DNA from: Cupriavidus respiraculi
GTDB taxonomy: Bacteria > Pseudomonadota > Gammaproteobacteria > Burkholderiales > Burkholderiaceae
DNA length: 64,000 nucleotides
Direction of reading: 5' to 3'
Assembly: GCF_914271545.1 (NCBI RefSeq)
Contig: NZ_CAJZAH010000002.1
Span: 1,054,001-1,118,000, forward strand
Part shown: in pieces, positions 1-9,424 of the stretch
Layout: each line of letters opens with the position of its first letter
How positions within the stretch are numbered: position 1 is the first letter of the stretch
Position numbers and translations under genes: made by a program
Notes under the pieces: generated by a model
What the model was told of the DNA's origin: nothing
Database searches by the model: none
The model's input: the letters and a program-made list of their open reading frames with translations, nothing else

Positions 1-703
1 CGAGGACCATCTCGACGATCCGCAACTGAGCGGCTTCGACAACCAGGCGGTGGACCAGATCGTGGCCGCGGACCGCATCATCCTGAACAAGACCGACCTG
101 GTCGACGCGGACCGGCTCGATGCGCTGGAGGCGCGGCTGCACCGGCTGAACGAAGGCGCGCACATCCTGCGCTCGAACTACGCGCAGGTGGACCTCGGAA
201 AGATCCTTGGCATCGGCGGATTCATGCCCGGCACGGCACCGGTGCAGGCGCACGGCGGAGCCGATGATCACGATCACGAACACGAACACGATCACGACGA
301 CCACGACCACGACCACGGGCACGTCTGCGACGAGCATTGCGCACACGCCGGGCACCTGGACGGCGACGACGAACCCCATGGCCATCGCCATGACCCCTCG
401 GTGACCTCCGTCTCGCTGGTGTTCGACCGGCCCTTCGACCGTCAGCGCCTGGAACACGGCCTGAAGGCGCTGCTGGCCGCGCAGGGCGACGATGTGTTCC
501 GCATGAAAGGCATCGTCGCCATCGAGGGCGATGAACGCCGCCATGTGCTGCAGGCCGTCCACCGGCTGATGGACTTCCAGCCGGGCGCGCCTTGGGGCGG
601 CGAAGCCGCGCACAGCAAGTTCGTCTTCATCGGCCGGCATCTGGACAGGCTGCGCCTGCAGGCGCTGCTGCAGGTGTGCCTGCCGGTGGCGCAAGCGGCC
701 TGA
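1..703 (+). CDS. CobW/COG0523-family metal-chaperone GTPase, C-terminal part
   Basis: The reading frame is open from the first bases, so the N-terminal part (Walker A) lies outside the window. An NKTD motif near visible residue 29 is the guanine-specificity motif of G3E GTPases. It is followed by a stretch of alternating His and Asp (about nt 265-400) with a CDEHC element, then a typical CobW C-terminal domain ending in FIGRHLDR-like sequence. G3E proteins of this type deliver or insert metals, mostly zinc, and the His/Asp tract is presumably a metal-binding loop. Which metal is served is not visible. The first ATG/GTG-like codon in the window (GTG at 50) is internal, not the true start. Confidence 0.9.
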   Translation, partial: EDHLDDPQLSGFDNQAVDQIVAADRIILNKTDLVDADRLDALEARLHRLNEGAHILRSNYAQVDLGKILGIGGFMPGTAPVQAHGGADDHDHEHEHDHDDHDHDHGHVCDEHCAHAGHLDGDDEPHGHRHDPSVTSVSLVFDRPFDRQRLEHGLKALLAAQGDDVFRMKGIVAIEGDERRHVLQAVHRLMDFQPGAPWGGEAAHSKFVFIGRHLDRLRLQALLQVCLPVAQAA

Positions 704-718
704 ACGGCGCGGCGGCGG

Positions 719-1717
719 TCAGGGGCGCTGCGCGAGCAGCGTCTGCGACGGCAGCTCGCCGAACTCGCGCCGGTACTCGCGCGAGAACAGGCTCAGATGG
801 GTAAAGCCGTGCGCCAGCGCGATCGCGCTGACCCGCCCCTTCTCCGGACGCGAGCGCAGCAGGTCCGCCCGCGCGCCATGCAAGCGCAGCAGCCGCAGAT
901 AGGCCATCGGCGAGGTGTTCTTGGTCTTGCGGAAGCCCAGTTGCAACGTGCGCGCGGAGACGCCGCAGTGCGCGGCGATCTGTTCCAGCGTCAGCGGCTC
1001 GCCCAGGTGCGCGCGCAGATAGGCGATCGCGCAGCGCATGTAGTCGGGCAGCACCGCCTCGAAACGGCGCGGCAGCAGATCGCCGTCGGCGGCGAAGCGG
1101 TCCAGCAGCAGCGTCGACAGCACGATGCGCTCGATGCCGCCGTCCAGCGCCGGCATCTGCTTGCCCAGCTCGCCTTGCCTGAGCGCGCTCTCCGCGCGCA
1201 GGTAGTCCACCAGCGCGCGCCAGCGCGCCGCCCGGCCATCGTCCGCCACCGGCTGCATCGCGAATTCGATCGGCGCGGGCGGATCGAAGCTGAAGTGCTC
1301 GCGGAACGCCTGCTCGATCGCCTGCCGGCGGATCACTACGCTGAAGCGCTCGCAGCCGGCATCCAGCGACAGCCGGGCCGGCACGGTCGGCGAAAACACG
1401 AAGGTCGCGCCGGGCGGCATCGCCATGGTCCCGCACGCGGTCTCGACGCGGCACGTTCCCGCCAGCACGGTCTGGATCACGAACTCGTCCTTGCCCCACT
1501 GCGGCTCGATCTGCACCGCCTGGTTGTAGGCGATGGTGACCAGCCGCAGCCGTCCAATGGCGCAGGCATCGATGCGCGCATCGAGCGCGGCGTCGGCCTG
1601 CGCAGCGCGCAGGCGCACCGGCCCGAACACGCGCCCGGACAGCGACTGCACGCGCTCGACATCGCCCGCGCGGGGGGCGCCATGCCGTGCTGCGGACGGG
1701 GTGGAGACTGGAGTCAT
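719..1717 (-). CDS. AraC-family transcriptional regulator
   Basis: 332 residues. The N-terminal ~200 residues match the cupin-like AraC-binding-2 type of sensor domain. The C-terminal ~100 residues hold two helix-turn-helix motifs (first around LTLEQIAAHCGVSARTLQLG, second around AIALAHGFTHLSLFSREYR), the usual AraC/XylS DNA-binding domain. The gene lies divergently from the purine permease at 2005, separated by about 290 bp, so control of the permease/deaminase pair is plausible but inferred. The convergent neighbour is the CobW gene, 15 bp away. The inducer is unknown. Confidence 0.9.
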   Translation of the reverse strand: MTPVSTPSAARHGAPRAGDVERVQSLSGRVFGPVRLRAAQADAALDARIDACAIGRLRLVTIAYNQAVQIEPQWGKDEFVIQTVLAGTCRVETACGTMAMPPGATFVFSPTVPARLSLDAGCERFSVVIRRQAIEQAFREHFSFDPPAPIEFAMQPVADDGRAARWRALVDYLRAESALRQGELGKQMPALDGGIERIVLSTLLLDRFAADGDLLPRRFEAVLPDYMRCAIAYLRAHLGEPLTLEQIAAHCGVSARTLQLGFRKTKNTSPMAYLRLLRLHGARADLLRSRPEKGRVSAIALAHGFTHLSLFSREYRREFGELPSQTLLAQRP

Positions 1718-2004
1718 GTGGGGGGCACCGGTAGCGTCGCCATCCTAGGGTCGGGAGGCCGCCGCGCGCAAGTTGAGGGAAACCCCTGAGGCGATTTCCG
1801 GGCCAATGCGCCGCCCCGTTGCGGACGGATTCCATCGGCTTCGCTTTCGCGCTATCCGCACGCGGCGCGCCTCCCTATCGTCCATCCATGCGCCGGCCAG
1901 CGTGCCGCGCATGGCACCGTGACGGATCGAGCCCGGCGACGCAAGACCGGGCCAGCCGCCGCCGGCACGGCGCCCTTTTCCCCGGACGCGGCAGGAGACG
2001 AAAC

Positions 2005-3363
2005 ATGCAAACAACGGTTCACCCCGTCGATGAAATCCTGCCGGCGCGCGCGATGGCGTCGCTCGGCTTCCAGCACATGCTGGTCAGCTACCTGGGCGCC
2101 ATCGCCGTGCCGATGATCGTGGCCGGTGCCCTCAAGATGACGCCGGCGCAGACCACCATGCTGATCAGCACGGCGCTCTTCACCTCCGGCATCGCCACGT
2201 TGCTGCAGACCGTGGGCTTCTGGAAGTTCGGCGTGCGGCTGCCGCTGATGCAGGGCGTGGCGTTCAGTTCCGTCGGCCCAGTGATCGCCATCGGCAGCGA
2301 TCCGTCGCTGGGCTTCAACGGCGTATGCGGCGCGATCATCGGCGCGGGCGTGATCGCGATGTTCCTCGCGCCGGTGATCGGCAAGCTCAAGCGCTTCTTT
2401 CCGCCCGTGGTCAGCGGCTGCACCATCACCGCCGTGGGCCTGTCGCTGCTGCCCGTGGCGTTCCACTGGTTCGGCGGCGGCCGCGGCGCGCCCGACTTCG
2501 GCGCGCCCGTGTTCTTTCTGGTGGCCTTCGGCGTGGTCGCGCTGATCCTGCTGATCAACCGGCATGGCGGCGAGCTCATCCGCAGCCTGTCGGTGGTGAT
2601 CGGCCTGCTGGTGGGCGGCGTGGTCGCCTGGCTGCTGGGCATGGGCAGCTTCGACGAAGTCGCGCGCGCGCCGTGGTTCACGATGGTGACGCCGTTCGCC
2701 TTCGGCATGCCGACGTTCAACGCCGGCGCCATCGCCACCATGGTGATCGTGATGGTGGTGCAGATGGTCGAGTCGATGGGCCTGTTCGTCGCCGTGGGCG
2801 ATATCGTCAAGCGGCCCATCACCGAGCGCGACGCCACCCGCGGCCTGCGTGCCAACGGCCTTGCCAGCGCCATCGGGGGCATGTTCGCGGCGTTCCCCTA
2901 TATCGCCTTCATGGAGAACGTGGGACTGGTGATCGTCACCGGCGTGCGCAGCCGCTGGGTGGTGGCCACCTGCGGCGTGATGCTGTGCGCGGTGGCGCTG
3001 GTGCCCAAGATCGGCGCGCTGTTCGCGTCGATCCCCGGCGCGGCGCTGGGCGGCGCGGCAATGGTGATGTTCGGCGTGGTGGTCGCCGCCGGCATCAAGA
3101 CGCTCGGCCAGGTCGAATACGAGCGCAACCCCAACAACCTGACCATCGTCGCCATTACGCTGGGCTGCGCGATGATGCCCGTGATGCTGCCTTCGATGCT
3201 GGAGAAGCTGCCCGGCTTCCTGCAGCCCTTCGTCCACAGCAGCGTGATCATCGCCTGCGTGGTCTCGGTGCTGCTCAATCTGATTCTGAACGGCGTGCCC
3301 GCGCGCGAGGCCGACGAGCCGCCGGCCAACGTCGCCAACGCCGATAACGTACAGGGGGTCTGA
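2005..3363 (+). CDS. Nucleobase:cation symporter-2 family purine/uracil permease
   Basis: About 452 residues with roughly 12-14 hydrophobic segments and the NCS2/UraA-XanQ fold: an early MQGVAFSSVGP segment, and a QMVESMGLFVAVGD segment matching the substrate-binding QxxE(S/T) signature of the xanthine/urate/uracil permeases. The ATG at 2005 is preferred because a GGAGA ribosome-binding site lies 9 bases upstream; the frame stays open upstream to 1819, but that extension is arginine-rich and unlike a permease. It is followed 4 bp later by an 8-oxoguanine-deaminase-like gene, so the pair is likely one transcript importing and deaminating an oxidised or ordinary purine. Substrate is inferred from the neighbour. 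Confidence 0.9.
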   Translation: MQTTVHPVDEILPARAMASLGFQHMLVSYLGAIAVPMIVAGALKMTPAQTTMLISTALFTSGIATLLQTVGFWKFGVRLPLMQGVAFSSVGPVIAIGSDPSLGFNGVCGAIIGAGVIAMFLAPVIGKLKRFFPPVVSGCTITAVGLSLLPVAFHWFGGGRGAPDFGAPVFFLVAFGVVALILLINRHGGELIRSLSVVIGLLVGGVVAWLLGMGSFDEVARAPWFTMVTPFAFGMPTFNAGAIATMVIVMVVQMVESMGLFVAVGDIVKRPITERDATRGLRANGLASAIGGMFAAFPYIAFMENVGLVIVTGVRSRWVVATCGVMLCAVALVPKIGALFASIPGAALGGAAMVMFGVVVAAGIKTLGQVEYERNPNNLTIVAITLGCAMMPVMLPSMLEKLPGFLQPFVHSSVIIACVVSVLLNLILNGVPAREADEPPANVANADNVQGV

Positions 3364-3367
3364 ATCC

Positions 3368-4780
3368 ATGGTGCCGAACACGACGAACCTCAACACCCAC
3401 GCCGCGCGCGGCAGCGCGCTGCTGATCCGCGGTGCCGCCGCCGTGATGACGGGACGCGCCGGCGACGCCGCGCGCGCCGGGGCCGCCGACATCCGCATCC
3501 GCGACGGCCGCATCGCGGAGATGGGACCTGCGCTGCCCCGCCTCGACGACGAGGAGGTGCTCGATGCCTCGGGCTGCGTGGTGTATCCCGGCTGGGTCAA
3601 TACGCACCACCATCTGTTCCAGAACCTGCTCAAGGCCGTGCCCGGCGGCATCAACGCGGGGCTGGAGCAGTGGCTCGCCAGCGTGGCGTACCCGCGTCTC
3701 GCCCGCTTCACGCCCGAGATCTTCCGCATCGCGGTGCGGCTCGGCATGGCCGAGCTGCTGCTGTCGGGCACCACCACCTGCGCCGATCATCACTACCTGT
3801 ACCACCACGGCGAGGGCGCGGACACCGGCGACGTGCTGTTCGAGGTCGCCGAAGAACTGGGCATGCGGCTGGTGCTGTGCCGGGGCGGAGCCATCCAGTC
3901 CGCCGCCGAACATCCGGGCATGCGCGCCACCGCGCTGGTGCCCGAGACGCTGGACCAGATGCTCGCCGACATCGAACGGCTCAAGGCGCGTTATCACGAC
4001 GCCGCGCCGGACGGCCTGCGGCGCGTGGTGGTGGCGCCAACCACGCCCACGTTCTCGCTGCCGCCCGGGCTGCTGCGCGAGCTGGCCGCGTTCGCGCGCG
4101 GCATGGACCTGCGGCTGCATACGCACCTGTCAGAGACCGACAACTACGTGCGCTTCTGCCGCGAGAAATACCAGTGCACGCCGGTGCAGTTCGTCGCCGA
4201 CCACGACTGGCTGGGGCCGGATGTCTGGTTCGCGCATCTGGTCACGGTGAATCCCGAGGAGATCCGCATGCTGGCCGTGACCCGCACCGGCATGGCCCAT
4301 TGCCCGGTCAGCAACGCGCGGCTGGGCAGCGGCATCGCCCCCGTGCGCGCCATGGCGGACGCCGGCGTGCCGGTGTCGCTGGGCGTCGACGGCGTGGCGT
4401 CGAACGAATCGGGCAGCATGGTCAACGAGGCCAACTTCGCCTGGCTGGTGCATCGGGCGCTGGGCGGCGCGGCGCAAACCCGCGTCGAGGAAGTGATCCA
4501 CTGGGGCACGGCGGGCGGCGCGCAGGTGCTGGGGCTGCCGGGCATCGGCACGCTCGCGCCGGGACAATCGGCGGACCTTGCCATCTACGACGTGGGGGGG
4601 CTGCGCTTCCATGGCTTCCACGACATCGGCACCGCGCCCGTGGCGGCCGGCGAGCCGACCCCGGTGCGCGACGTGCTGGTGCGCGGGCGCCGCGTGGTGC
4701 GCGACGGCGCGGTGGTGGGGCTCGATCTGGAGCGGCTGCGCCGCGAGGCGCGGCAGGCGCTGGCGGCGCTGGTCGACTAG
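3368..4780 (+). CDS. Amidohydrolase, 8-oxoguanine deaminase / hydroxydechloroatrazine ethylaminohydrolase type
   Basis: 470 residues of the AtzA/TrzN/guanine-deaminase superfamily. Zinc-binding motif NTHHHLFQN lies at about residues 78-86, a second ligand cluster at LRLHTHLSETDNY (~249-261), then MAHCPVSNARLGSG and the catalytic Asp in SLGVDGVASNESGS. The HxxxxxSNE-type ending (GVDGVASNE) and overall motif set fit the subgroup that includes 8-oxoguanine deaminase (8-oxoguanine to urate plus ammonia). It is cytoplasmic and uses one divalent metal. Co-transcription with the NCS2 permease (4-bp gap) supports a purine substrate; exact substrate is not proven by sequence. Confidence 0.85.
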   Translation: MVPNTTNLNTHAARGSALLIRGAAAVMTGRAGDAARAGAADIRIRDGRIAEMGPALPRLDDEEVLDASGCVVYPGWVNTHHHLFQNLLKAVPGGINAGLEQWLASVAYPRLARFTPEIFRIAVRLGMAELLLSGTTTCADHHYLYHHGEGADTGDVLFEVAEELGMRLVLCRGGAIQSAAEHPGMRATALVPETLDQMLADIERLKARYHDAAPDGLRRVVVAPTTPTFSLPPGLLRELAAFARGMDLRLHTHLSETDNYVRFCREKYQCTPVQFVADHDWLGPDVWFAHLVTVNPEEIRMLAVTRTGMAHCPVSNARLGSGIAPVRAMADAGVPVSLGVDGVASNESGSMVNEANFAWLVHRALGGAAQTRVEEVIHWGTAGGAQVLGLPGIGTLAPGQSADLAIYDVGGLRFHGFHDIGTAPVAAGEPTPVRDVLVRGRRVVRDGAVVGLDLERLRREARQALAALVD

Positions 4781-4800
4781 CGCGGGCGCCGCGCGCGGGC

Positions 4801-5304
4801 TCAGCCGCGCAGGGCGGCCGCCATCGCGGCCAGGCACGCCTGCGGGCCGCCCTGCACCATCCGCGCGGGGCAGGCGAGCATCAGGTTCTTGCCCAGGCCG
4901 AAGTCCTCCACGAGGAAGCCGCGCGCGTCGCGCGCGCGGCCCTCGCCGTTCACGCTGGCGGTGGCGCGGTCGACGATGGTGCCGGCATCGGTGGTATAGC
5001 CCCACACCGGCTTGCCCAGCGCCACCGCGAAGCCCACCTCGAAGGCCGTGCCCGAGTCCGCTTCGCCGGGCCCGCGGAAGTCGTCCAGGTTGGCCATCAC
5101 CAGGTCGGCGCCGCGGATCAGCGCGACATTGGCCTCGTAGATCCATTGCGCGGCGCGCGGGCCGGTCAGCCCGTCGGGCAAGGCATTGTCCAGGGGATAG
5201 ACGCCGGCGAAGCCGTGGTCCGCGCACAGCTGCTTGAGCCGCTCGCCGTGGGCGAGGGCATCGTCGCGAAACACATCGGGACCGGCAAGGTAGACACGCA
5301 GCAT
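4801..5304 (-). CDS. Nucleoside 2-deoxyribosyltransferase family protein
   Basis: 167 residues starting MLRVYLAGPDVFRDDA, the typical YLAGP phosphate/ribose-binding start of the family. Further conserved elements are the NxDDFRGPGEADSGTAFEVGFA segment, where the catalytic Glu in GTAFEVG sits. Such enzymes transfer 2-deoxyribose between nucleobases or hydrolyse deoxynucleoside monophosphates (DNPH1-like sanitation of modified nucleotides). It converges on the 8-oxoguanine-deaminase-like gene, ending 20 bp from it, which suggests a shared theme of salvaging or clearing damaged purines. Length is normal for the family. Confidence 0.85.
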   Translation of the reverse strand: MLRVYLAGPDVFRDDALAHGERLKQLCADHGFAGVYPLDNALPDGLTGPRAAQWIYEANVALIRGADLVMANLDDFRGPGEADSGTAFEVGFAVALGKPVWGYTTDAGTIVDRATASVNGEGRARDARGFLVEDFGLGKNLMLACPARMVQGGPQACLAAMAAALRG

Positions 5305-5391
5305 GGGGACGGCAGCGGAAGTTCGGCGTCCCGCGAGGATAGCGCAACGGCGGCGGCCACCCGGGCCGACGCCGTCACGCGGCCACCCGGA

Positions 5392-6369
5392 TCAGTCGAT
5401 GCGGATGTTGGCGGTCTTCACCACCTTGGCCCACTTGGCGATCTCGCCCTTCTGGAAGGCCGCGAACTGTTCCGGCGACATCCCGGACGGCTCCATGCCC
5501 AGCTTCTCCAGCCGCTCCTGCATGTCGGGCGACTTGATGATGGCCGAGATCTCGCGGTACAGGCGGTCCACCACGGGCTTGGGCGTGCTGGCCGGCGCGA
5601 AGATGGCCTGCCACGATTGCAGGTCGTAGCCCTGCACGCCCGCCTCTGCCATCGTCGGCACGTTGGGCATGCTCTTGATGCGGCGCGTGGAGGTCACGGC
5701 CAGCGCGCGCAGCTTGCCCGAATCGATATGCTGCGCGGCGACCACGGTGGTGTCGAACATCATCGGCACCTGCCCCGCCATCACGTCCTGGATCGCCGGA
5801 CCGCTGCCCTTGTAGGGCACGTGCGTCAGCTTGATGCCGGCCAGCTCCTTGAACAGCTCGCCCGCCAGATGCTGCGAGGTGCCGTTGCCGGCGGACGCAT
5901 ACGACAGCGTCTCGGGCTTGGCCCGGGCCGCGCCCACGATGTCCTGCACGGTCTTGAACGGGCTGGCCGCATTGACGACCAGCACGTTGGCATTGGTGCC
6001 GATCAGCGTGATGGGCGCGAAGGACTTGACCACGTCGTAGGGCATCTTGGGATACAGGCTCGCGTTGATCGCGTGCGAGCTGATGGTGCCCCCGAGGATC
6101 GTATAGCCGTCCGGCGCGGCCTTGGCGGCGTAGTCCGAGCCGATGTTGCCGCCGGCGCCCGGGCGGTTCTCAACCACCACGGTGACGCCCAGCGCCTGGC
6201 CCAGACGCTGGCCGATCAGGCGCGCCAGCGTATCGGTGGTGCCGCCGGGCGGGAACGGCACCACATAGGTGATCGGCTTGGCGGGCCAGTTGTCCTGCGC
6301 CTGGGCGGGCAGGCCCAGGGCGGCGAGCGCCAGCGTGGCGGCGCCCAGCAAAGTGTGCAGCGGCTTCAT
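5392..6369 (-). CDS. Bug-family (TctC-type) periplasmic solute receptor
   Basis: 325 residues. A Sec signal peptide (hydrophobic core LLGAATLALAALGL, cleavage after AQA) is followed by PITYVVPFPPGGTTDTLAR and ENRPGAGGNIG, the two ligand-loop motifs of Bug receptors. Bug proteins bind carboxylates or amides and feed tripartite tricarboxylate transporters, but no TctA/TctB genes are present here, as is common for the many orphan Bug genes of Burkholderiales. ATG 6369 is chosen for the AGGAGA site 7-8 bases upstream and the signal peptide. It lies 122 bp downstream of the IlvD/Edd-family dehydratase on the same strand; uptake of the same sugar acid is an inference. Confidence 0.92.
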   Translation of the reverse strand: MKPLHTLLGAATLALAALGLPAQAQDNWPAKPITYVVPFPPGGTTDTLARLIGQRLGQALGVTVVVENRPGAGGNIGSDYAAKAAPDGYTILGGTISSHAINASLYPKMPYDVVKSFAPITLIGTNANVLVVNAASPFKTVQDIVGAARAKPETLSYASAGNGTSQHLAGELFKELAGIKLTHVPYKGSGPAIQDVMAGQVPMMFDTTVVAAQHIDSGKLRALAVTSTRRIKSMPNVPTMAEAGVQGYDLQSWQAIFAPASTPKPVVDRLYREISAIIKSPDMQERLEKLGMEPSGMSPEQFAAFQKGEIAKWAKVVKTANIRID

Positions 6370-6432
6370 GATTGTCTCCTGCTGGCCGGATCGGCGGCCA
6401 TCGTTGTCATTGCTATGGTTGATGCAAAACTC

Positions 6433-6460
6433 TGTCGTGCCCGCGAAAGCGGGTATGACG
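6433..6460. repeat. REP-like hairpin between dehydratase and Bug gene
   Basis: CCCGC-GAAA-GCGGG is the core of a longer imperfect stem (flanks TGTCGTG and TATGACG pair with some wobble). Its wording resembles the dispersed CGTCATTCCCGCGAAAGCGGG-type palindromes common between genes in Burkholderiales. On the minus strand it lies just after the dehydratase stop codon (6491) and could end or stabilise that transcript. Confidence 0.6.
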
Positions 6461-6490
6461 GCATGCGTTCGTCGTCCCGTGCGGCACGCC

Positions 6491-8263
6491 TCAATGGATC
6501 TCGGGATCGCCACCCGCCCTCACCTCCACCGGTTCGAGGAAATCGAAATCGCAGCCCTTGTCCGCCTGGCTGATATGGCGCAGGTACAGCTTGCCGTAGC
6601 CCCGCTCGAACTTCGGCACGGGCGCGCTCCAGGCGGCGCGGCGGCGCGCGAACTCCTCGTCGTCGATCAACAGGTTCAGCTTGCGCGCCGGCACGTCCAG
6701 CTCGATCAGGTCGCCGTCGCGCACGAAGGCCAGCGGCCCGCCGACATACGATTCCGGCGCCACGTGCAGCACGCAGGCGCCGTAGCTGGTGCCGCTCATG
6801 CGCGCGTCCGAGATGCGCACCATGTCGCGCACGCCCTGGCGCAGCAGCTTCTGCGGAATCGGCAGCTGGCCCCACTCCGGCATGCCCGGCGCGCCCTGCG
6901 GCCCGGCGTTCTGCAGCACGATCACGCTGTCCGCGTCGATGTCGAGGTCCGGGTCGTCGATGCGCGCGGCCATGTCGTTGTAGTCGCGAAAGACCACCGC
7001 GCGGCCGGTATGGCGCAGCAGGTGCGGTTCCGCGGCGGGCGGCTTGATCACCGCGCCGTCCGGCGCCAGGTTGCCGCGCAGCACCGCCAGGCCGTCGTGC
7101 GCGACCAGCGGGTTGTCGCGCGAGCGGATCACGTCGTCGTTGAACACGCGGGCGCCTTCGATGCATTCGCCCAGCGTGCGGCCATCGACGGTCAGGGTCG
7201 TCGTGTCGATCAGATCGCGCAGTTGCGCGAGCATGCCGCGCAGGCCGCCGGCGTAATAGAAGTCCTCCATCAGGTACTTGCCCGATGGCCGCACATTGGC
7301 CAGCACCGGCGTGCCGCGCGCCAGTTCGTCGTAGCGGTCCAGCGTCAGCGCGTAGCCGGCGCGGCGCGCCATGGCGATCAGGTGGACGATGGCGTTGGTC
7401 GAGCCCGACAGCGCCAGCGCCGTGCGCACGCCGTTGTCGAAGGCGGCCGGCGTCATGATCTCCGACGGCTTCCAGTCCTCCCACACCATCTCGACGATGC
7501 GGCGGCCCGACAGCGACGCCATCTGCGCGTGGCGCGAATCGGGCGCTGGAATCGACGAGGCGCCGGACAGGCACATGCCCATCGCCTCGACCACGGCGGT
7601 CATGGTCGACGCCGTACCCATGGTCATGCAGTGGCCCGGCGAGCGCGCGATGCCATCCTCGATGCCCTGCCAGTCGTGCTCGGTGATATTGCCGGCGCGC
7701 AGCTCGGCCCAGTATTTCCAGGTGTCAGAGCCCGAGCCGAGCGTCACGCCGTTCCAGTTGCCGCGCAGCATCGGCCCGGCCGGCACGAAGATGGTCGGCA
7801 GGTCCATCGACATCGCGCCCATCAGCAGCGCCGGCGTGGTCTTGTCGCAGCCGCCCATCAGCACGCAGCCGTCGGCCGGATAGGAGCGCAGCAGTTCCTC
7901 GGTTTCCATCGCCAGCAGGTTGCGATAGAGCATCGTGGTGGGCTTCTGGAACGGCTCGGACAGGCTCATCGCCGGCATCTCCACCGGGAAGCCGCCGGCC
8001 TGCCAGATGCCGCGCTTGACCTCCTCCACGCGCTGCCGGAAATGGCTGTGGCAGGGGTTGATGTCGCTCCACGTGTTGATGATGGCAATCACCGGCTTGC
8101 CGGCGTAGTCGGCGCGGTGGTAGCCCATCTGCGCGGTGCGCGAGCGATGGCCGAAGGAGCGCAGGTCGTTGACGCCGTACCAGCGGTGGCTGCGCAGTTG
8201 CTCCGGTGTCTTGCGGGGGCGCGCGGGCGAGGGGGACTCGGGTTGCATCGTGTAGTCGGCCAT
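6491..8263 (-). CDS. IlvD/Edd-family sugar-acid dehydratase (L-arabinonate dehydratase-like)
   Basis: 590 residues. The three iron-sulfur cysteine motifs of the family are visible: [10 protein letters not shown] (~84-93), [12 protein letters not shown] (~146-157) and [15 protein letters not shown] (~217-231). The N-terminal [19 protein letters not shown] signature and 580-590-residue length fit the pentonate/hexonate branch (L-arabinonate, D-xylonate, L-rhamnonate dehydratases) better than the branched-chain amino-acid enzyme IlvD. It dehydrates an aldonate to a 2-keto-3-deoxy acid. It begins 5 bp after the stop of the DHDPS-family gene, so the two are almost certainly co-transcribed and consecutive in one pathway. 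The exact sugar acid is inferred. Confidence 0.88.
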   Translation of the reverse strand: MADYTMQPESPSPARPRKTPEQLRSHRWYGVNDLRSFGHRSRTAQMGYHRADYAGKPVIAIINTWSDINPCHSHFRQRVEEVKRGIWQAGGFPVEMPAMSLSEPFQKPTTMLYRNLLAMETEELLRSYPADGCVLMGGCDKTTPALLMGAMSMDLPTIFVPAGPMLRGNWNGVTLGSGSDTWKYWAELRAGNITEHDWQGIEDGIARSPGHCMTMGTASTMTAVVEAMGMCLSGASSIPAPDSRHAQMASLSGRRIVEMVWEDWKPSEIMTPAAFDNGVRTALALSGSTNAIVHLIAMARRAGYALTLDRYDELARGTPVLANVRPSGKYLMEDFYYAGGLRGMLAQLRDLIDTTTLTVDGRTLGECIEGARVFNDDVIRSRDNPLVAHDGLAVLRGNLAPDGAVIKPPAAEPHLLRHTGRAVVFRDYNDMAARIDDPDLDIDADSVIVLQNAGPQGAPGMPEWGQLPIPQKLLRQGVRDMVRISDARMSGTSYGACVLHVAPESYVGGPLAFVRDGDLIELDVPARKLNLLIDDEEFARRRAAWSAPVPKFERGYGKLYLRHISQADKGCDFDFLEPVEVRAGGDPEIH

Positions 8264-8268
8264 GGCGT

Positions 8269-9189
8269 TCAGCTCCGGCGTTCGGCGTCGAGCAGCGCGC
8301 GCGCCGCGGGGCCGACACGCTCTCGCGCGGCGGCGTCCAGCCCGGTCAGCATCGGCAGCATCGGGCCCATGTCGGCCACGCCGGACAGCGTGACGGCATC
8401 GTGCAGCACGCGGATCGGGCTGATCTCGTCGCGGCAGTCCTCCAGCGGCAGGAACAGCGCGCGTACCGCCTCGGCCTCGTCGTAGCGCTGCTCGCGCAGC
8501 AGGCCAAGCAGCCGCATCGACAGCGCGGGCGCCACGCAGCCGGAGCCGGTGGTGAAGCTGGTCAGCCCGAAATCGCGCACGTGGACGATCGCCGGGCGCT
8601 CGCCGATGCCCGAGACCAGGTAGCGCCGGTCCACCTCCTGCGCCAGCGCGCGCAGATAGGGATCGGCGGCCGGGTCCTGCTTCACCACCGCGTACTTGAC
8701 GCAGGCGATGCGGCGCTCCTCGATCAGCGCGGCCAGCGTCTGCGGGCGGATGTAGTTGTCCGACTTGATGTACAGCACGGCGGGCTTGTCCAGCGCGTCG
8801 GTGAAATGGCGCACTGCGGTGGCCAGGCCCTCGTCGGTGAACGGAAAGCTCATCGGCAGCAGCATTGCCGCCGGAAAGGCGCGCTCGCGCAGGATGCGGG
8901 CCTGGTCCAGCAGCTTGCCGTAGTCGGGGCCGGCCGACGGCAGTACCCAGGTATCGGCGCCGGCCAGCTCGGCGAGCATGTCCACCGTCTCGGCATAGGC
9001 CGACACCGGCAGATGGTAGAAGTTGGCATTGCCACCATACATCAGGCTGCGCACCCCGCCACCTTCGAGATGGCGGATCAGCGCGGCGTTGGCGGCGCGG
9101 TCCAGCGACAGGTCGGGGCGGCGCGCGAGCGGCGGCACGGCGATGACGGAACGCAGCAGATCGGCCGTCTCGACGGGCGTAGTCTTCAT
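8269..9189 (-). CDS. DHDPS/NAL-family lyase or dehydratase
   Basis: 306 residues of the (beta/alpha)8 dihydrodipicolinate-synthase superfamily. The Schiff-base lysine is probably in ACVKYAVV, with the upstream VLYIKSDNY element in the place of the usual tyrosine region. In non-phosphorylating pentose pathways a DHDPS-family protein dehydrates the 2-keto-3-deoxypentonate formed by an IlvD/Edd-family enzyme; in hexonate pathways an aldolase does the analogous cleavage. The adjacent dehydratase fits either. ATG 9189 is preferred over upstream codons because GGAGGAGACACC directly precedes it; the upstream extension is Arg-rich. Confidence 0.85.
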   Translation of the reverse strand: MKTTPVETADLLRSVIAVPPLARRPDLSLDRAANAALIRHLEGGGVRSLMYGGNANFYHLPVSAYAETVDMLAELAGADTWVLPSAGPDYGKLLDQARILRERAFPAAMLLPMSFPFTDEGLATAVRHFTDALDKPAVLYIKSDNYIRPQTLAALIEERRIACVKYAVVKQDPAADPYLRALAQEVDRRYLVSGIGERPAIVHVRDFGLTSFTTGSGCVAPALSMRLLGLLREQRYDEAEAVRALFLPLEDCRDEISPIRVLHDAVTLSGVADMGPMLPMLTGLDAAARERVGPAARALLDAERRS

Positions 9190-9250
9190 GGGGTGTCTCC
9201 TCCGGTTTCCGCGGGGTCGGCAGGCTTGAGCCGCCCTCCTGGCCCGTGGC

Positions 9251-9266
9251 ATGATAGCGCTGTCAT
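9251..9266. promoter_or_regulatory. LacI-family operator between the sugar-acid genes and their LacI regulator
   Basis: A 16-bp near-palindrome, ATGATAGCGCTGTCAT, matching its reverse complement at 14 of 16 positions, with the central AGCGCT typical of LacI/GalR operators. It lies 62 bp upstream of the DHDPS-family start and upstream of the LacI-type regulator, in a position to repress both directions. Confidence 0.7.
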
Positions 9267-9424
9267 CGGGTAGCGACAATGCGCCGGGGATCGGGGTTTA
9301 CCCAACGGCAACCCCCGCGTTTGCCTCGCCCCCGGGGGCGCCGCGCGCCGCGGCGCTATCATTCGGCCTCGACCGGGCGCATCGCCCGCAACGCCGCTTC
9401 CTCCGCCTCACCCCGACCACGCTC

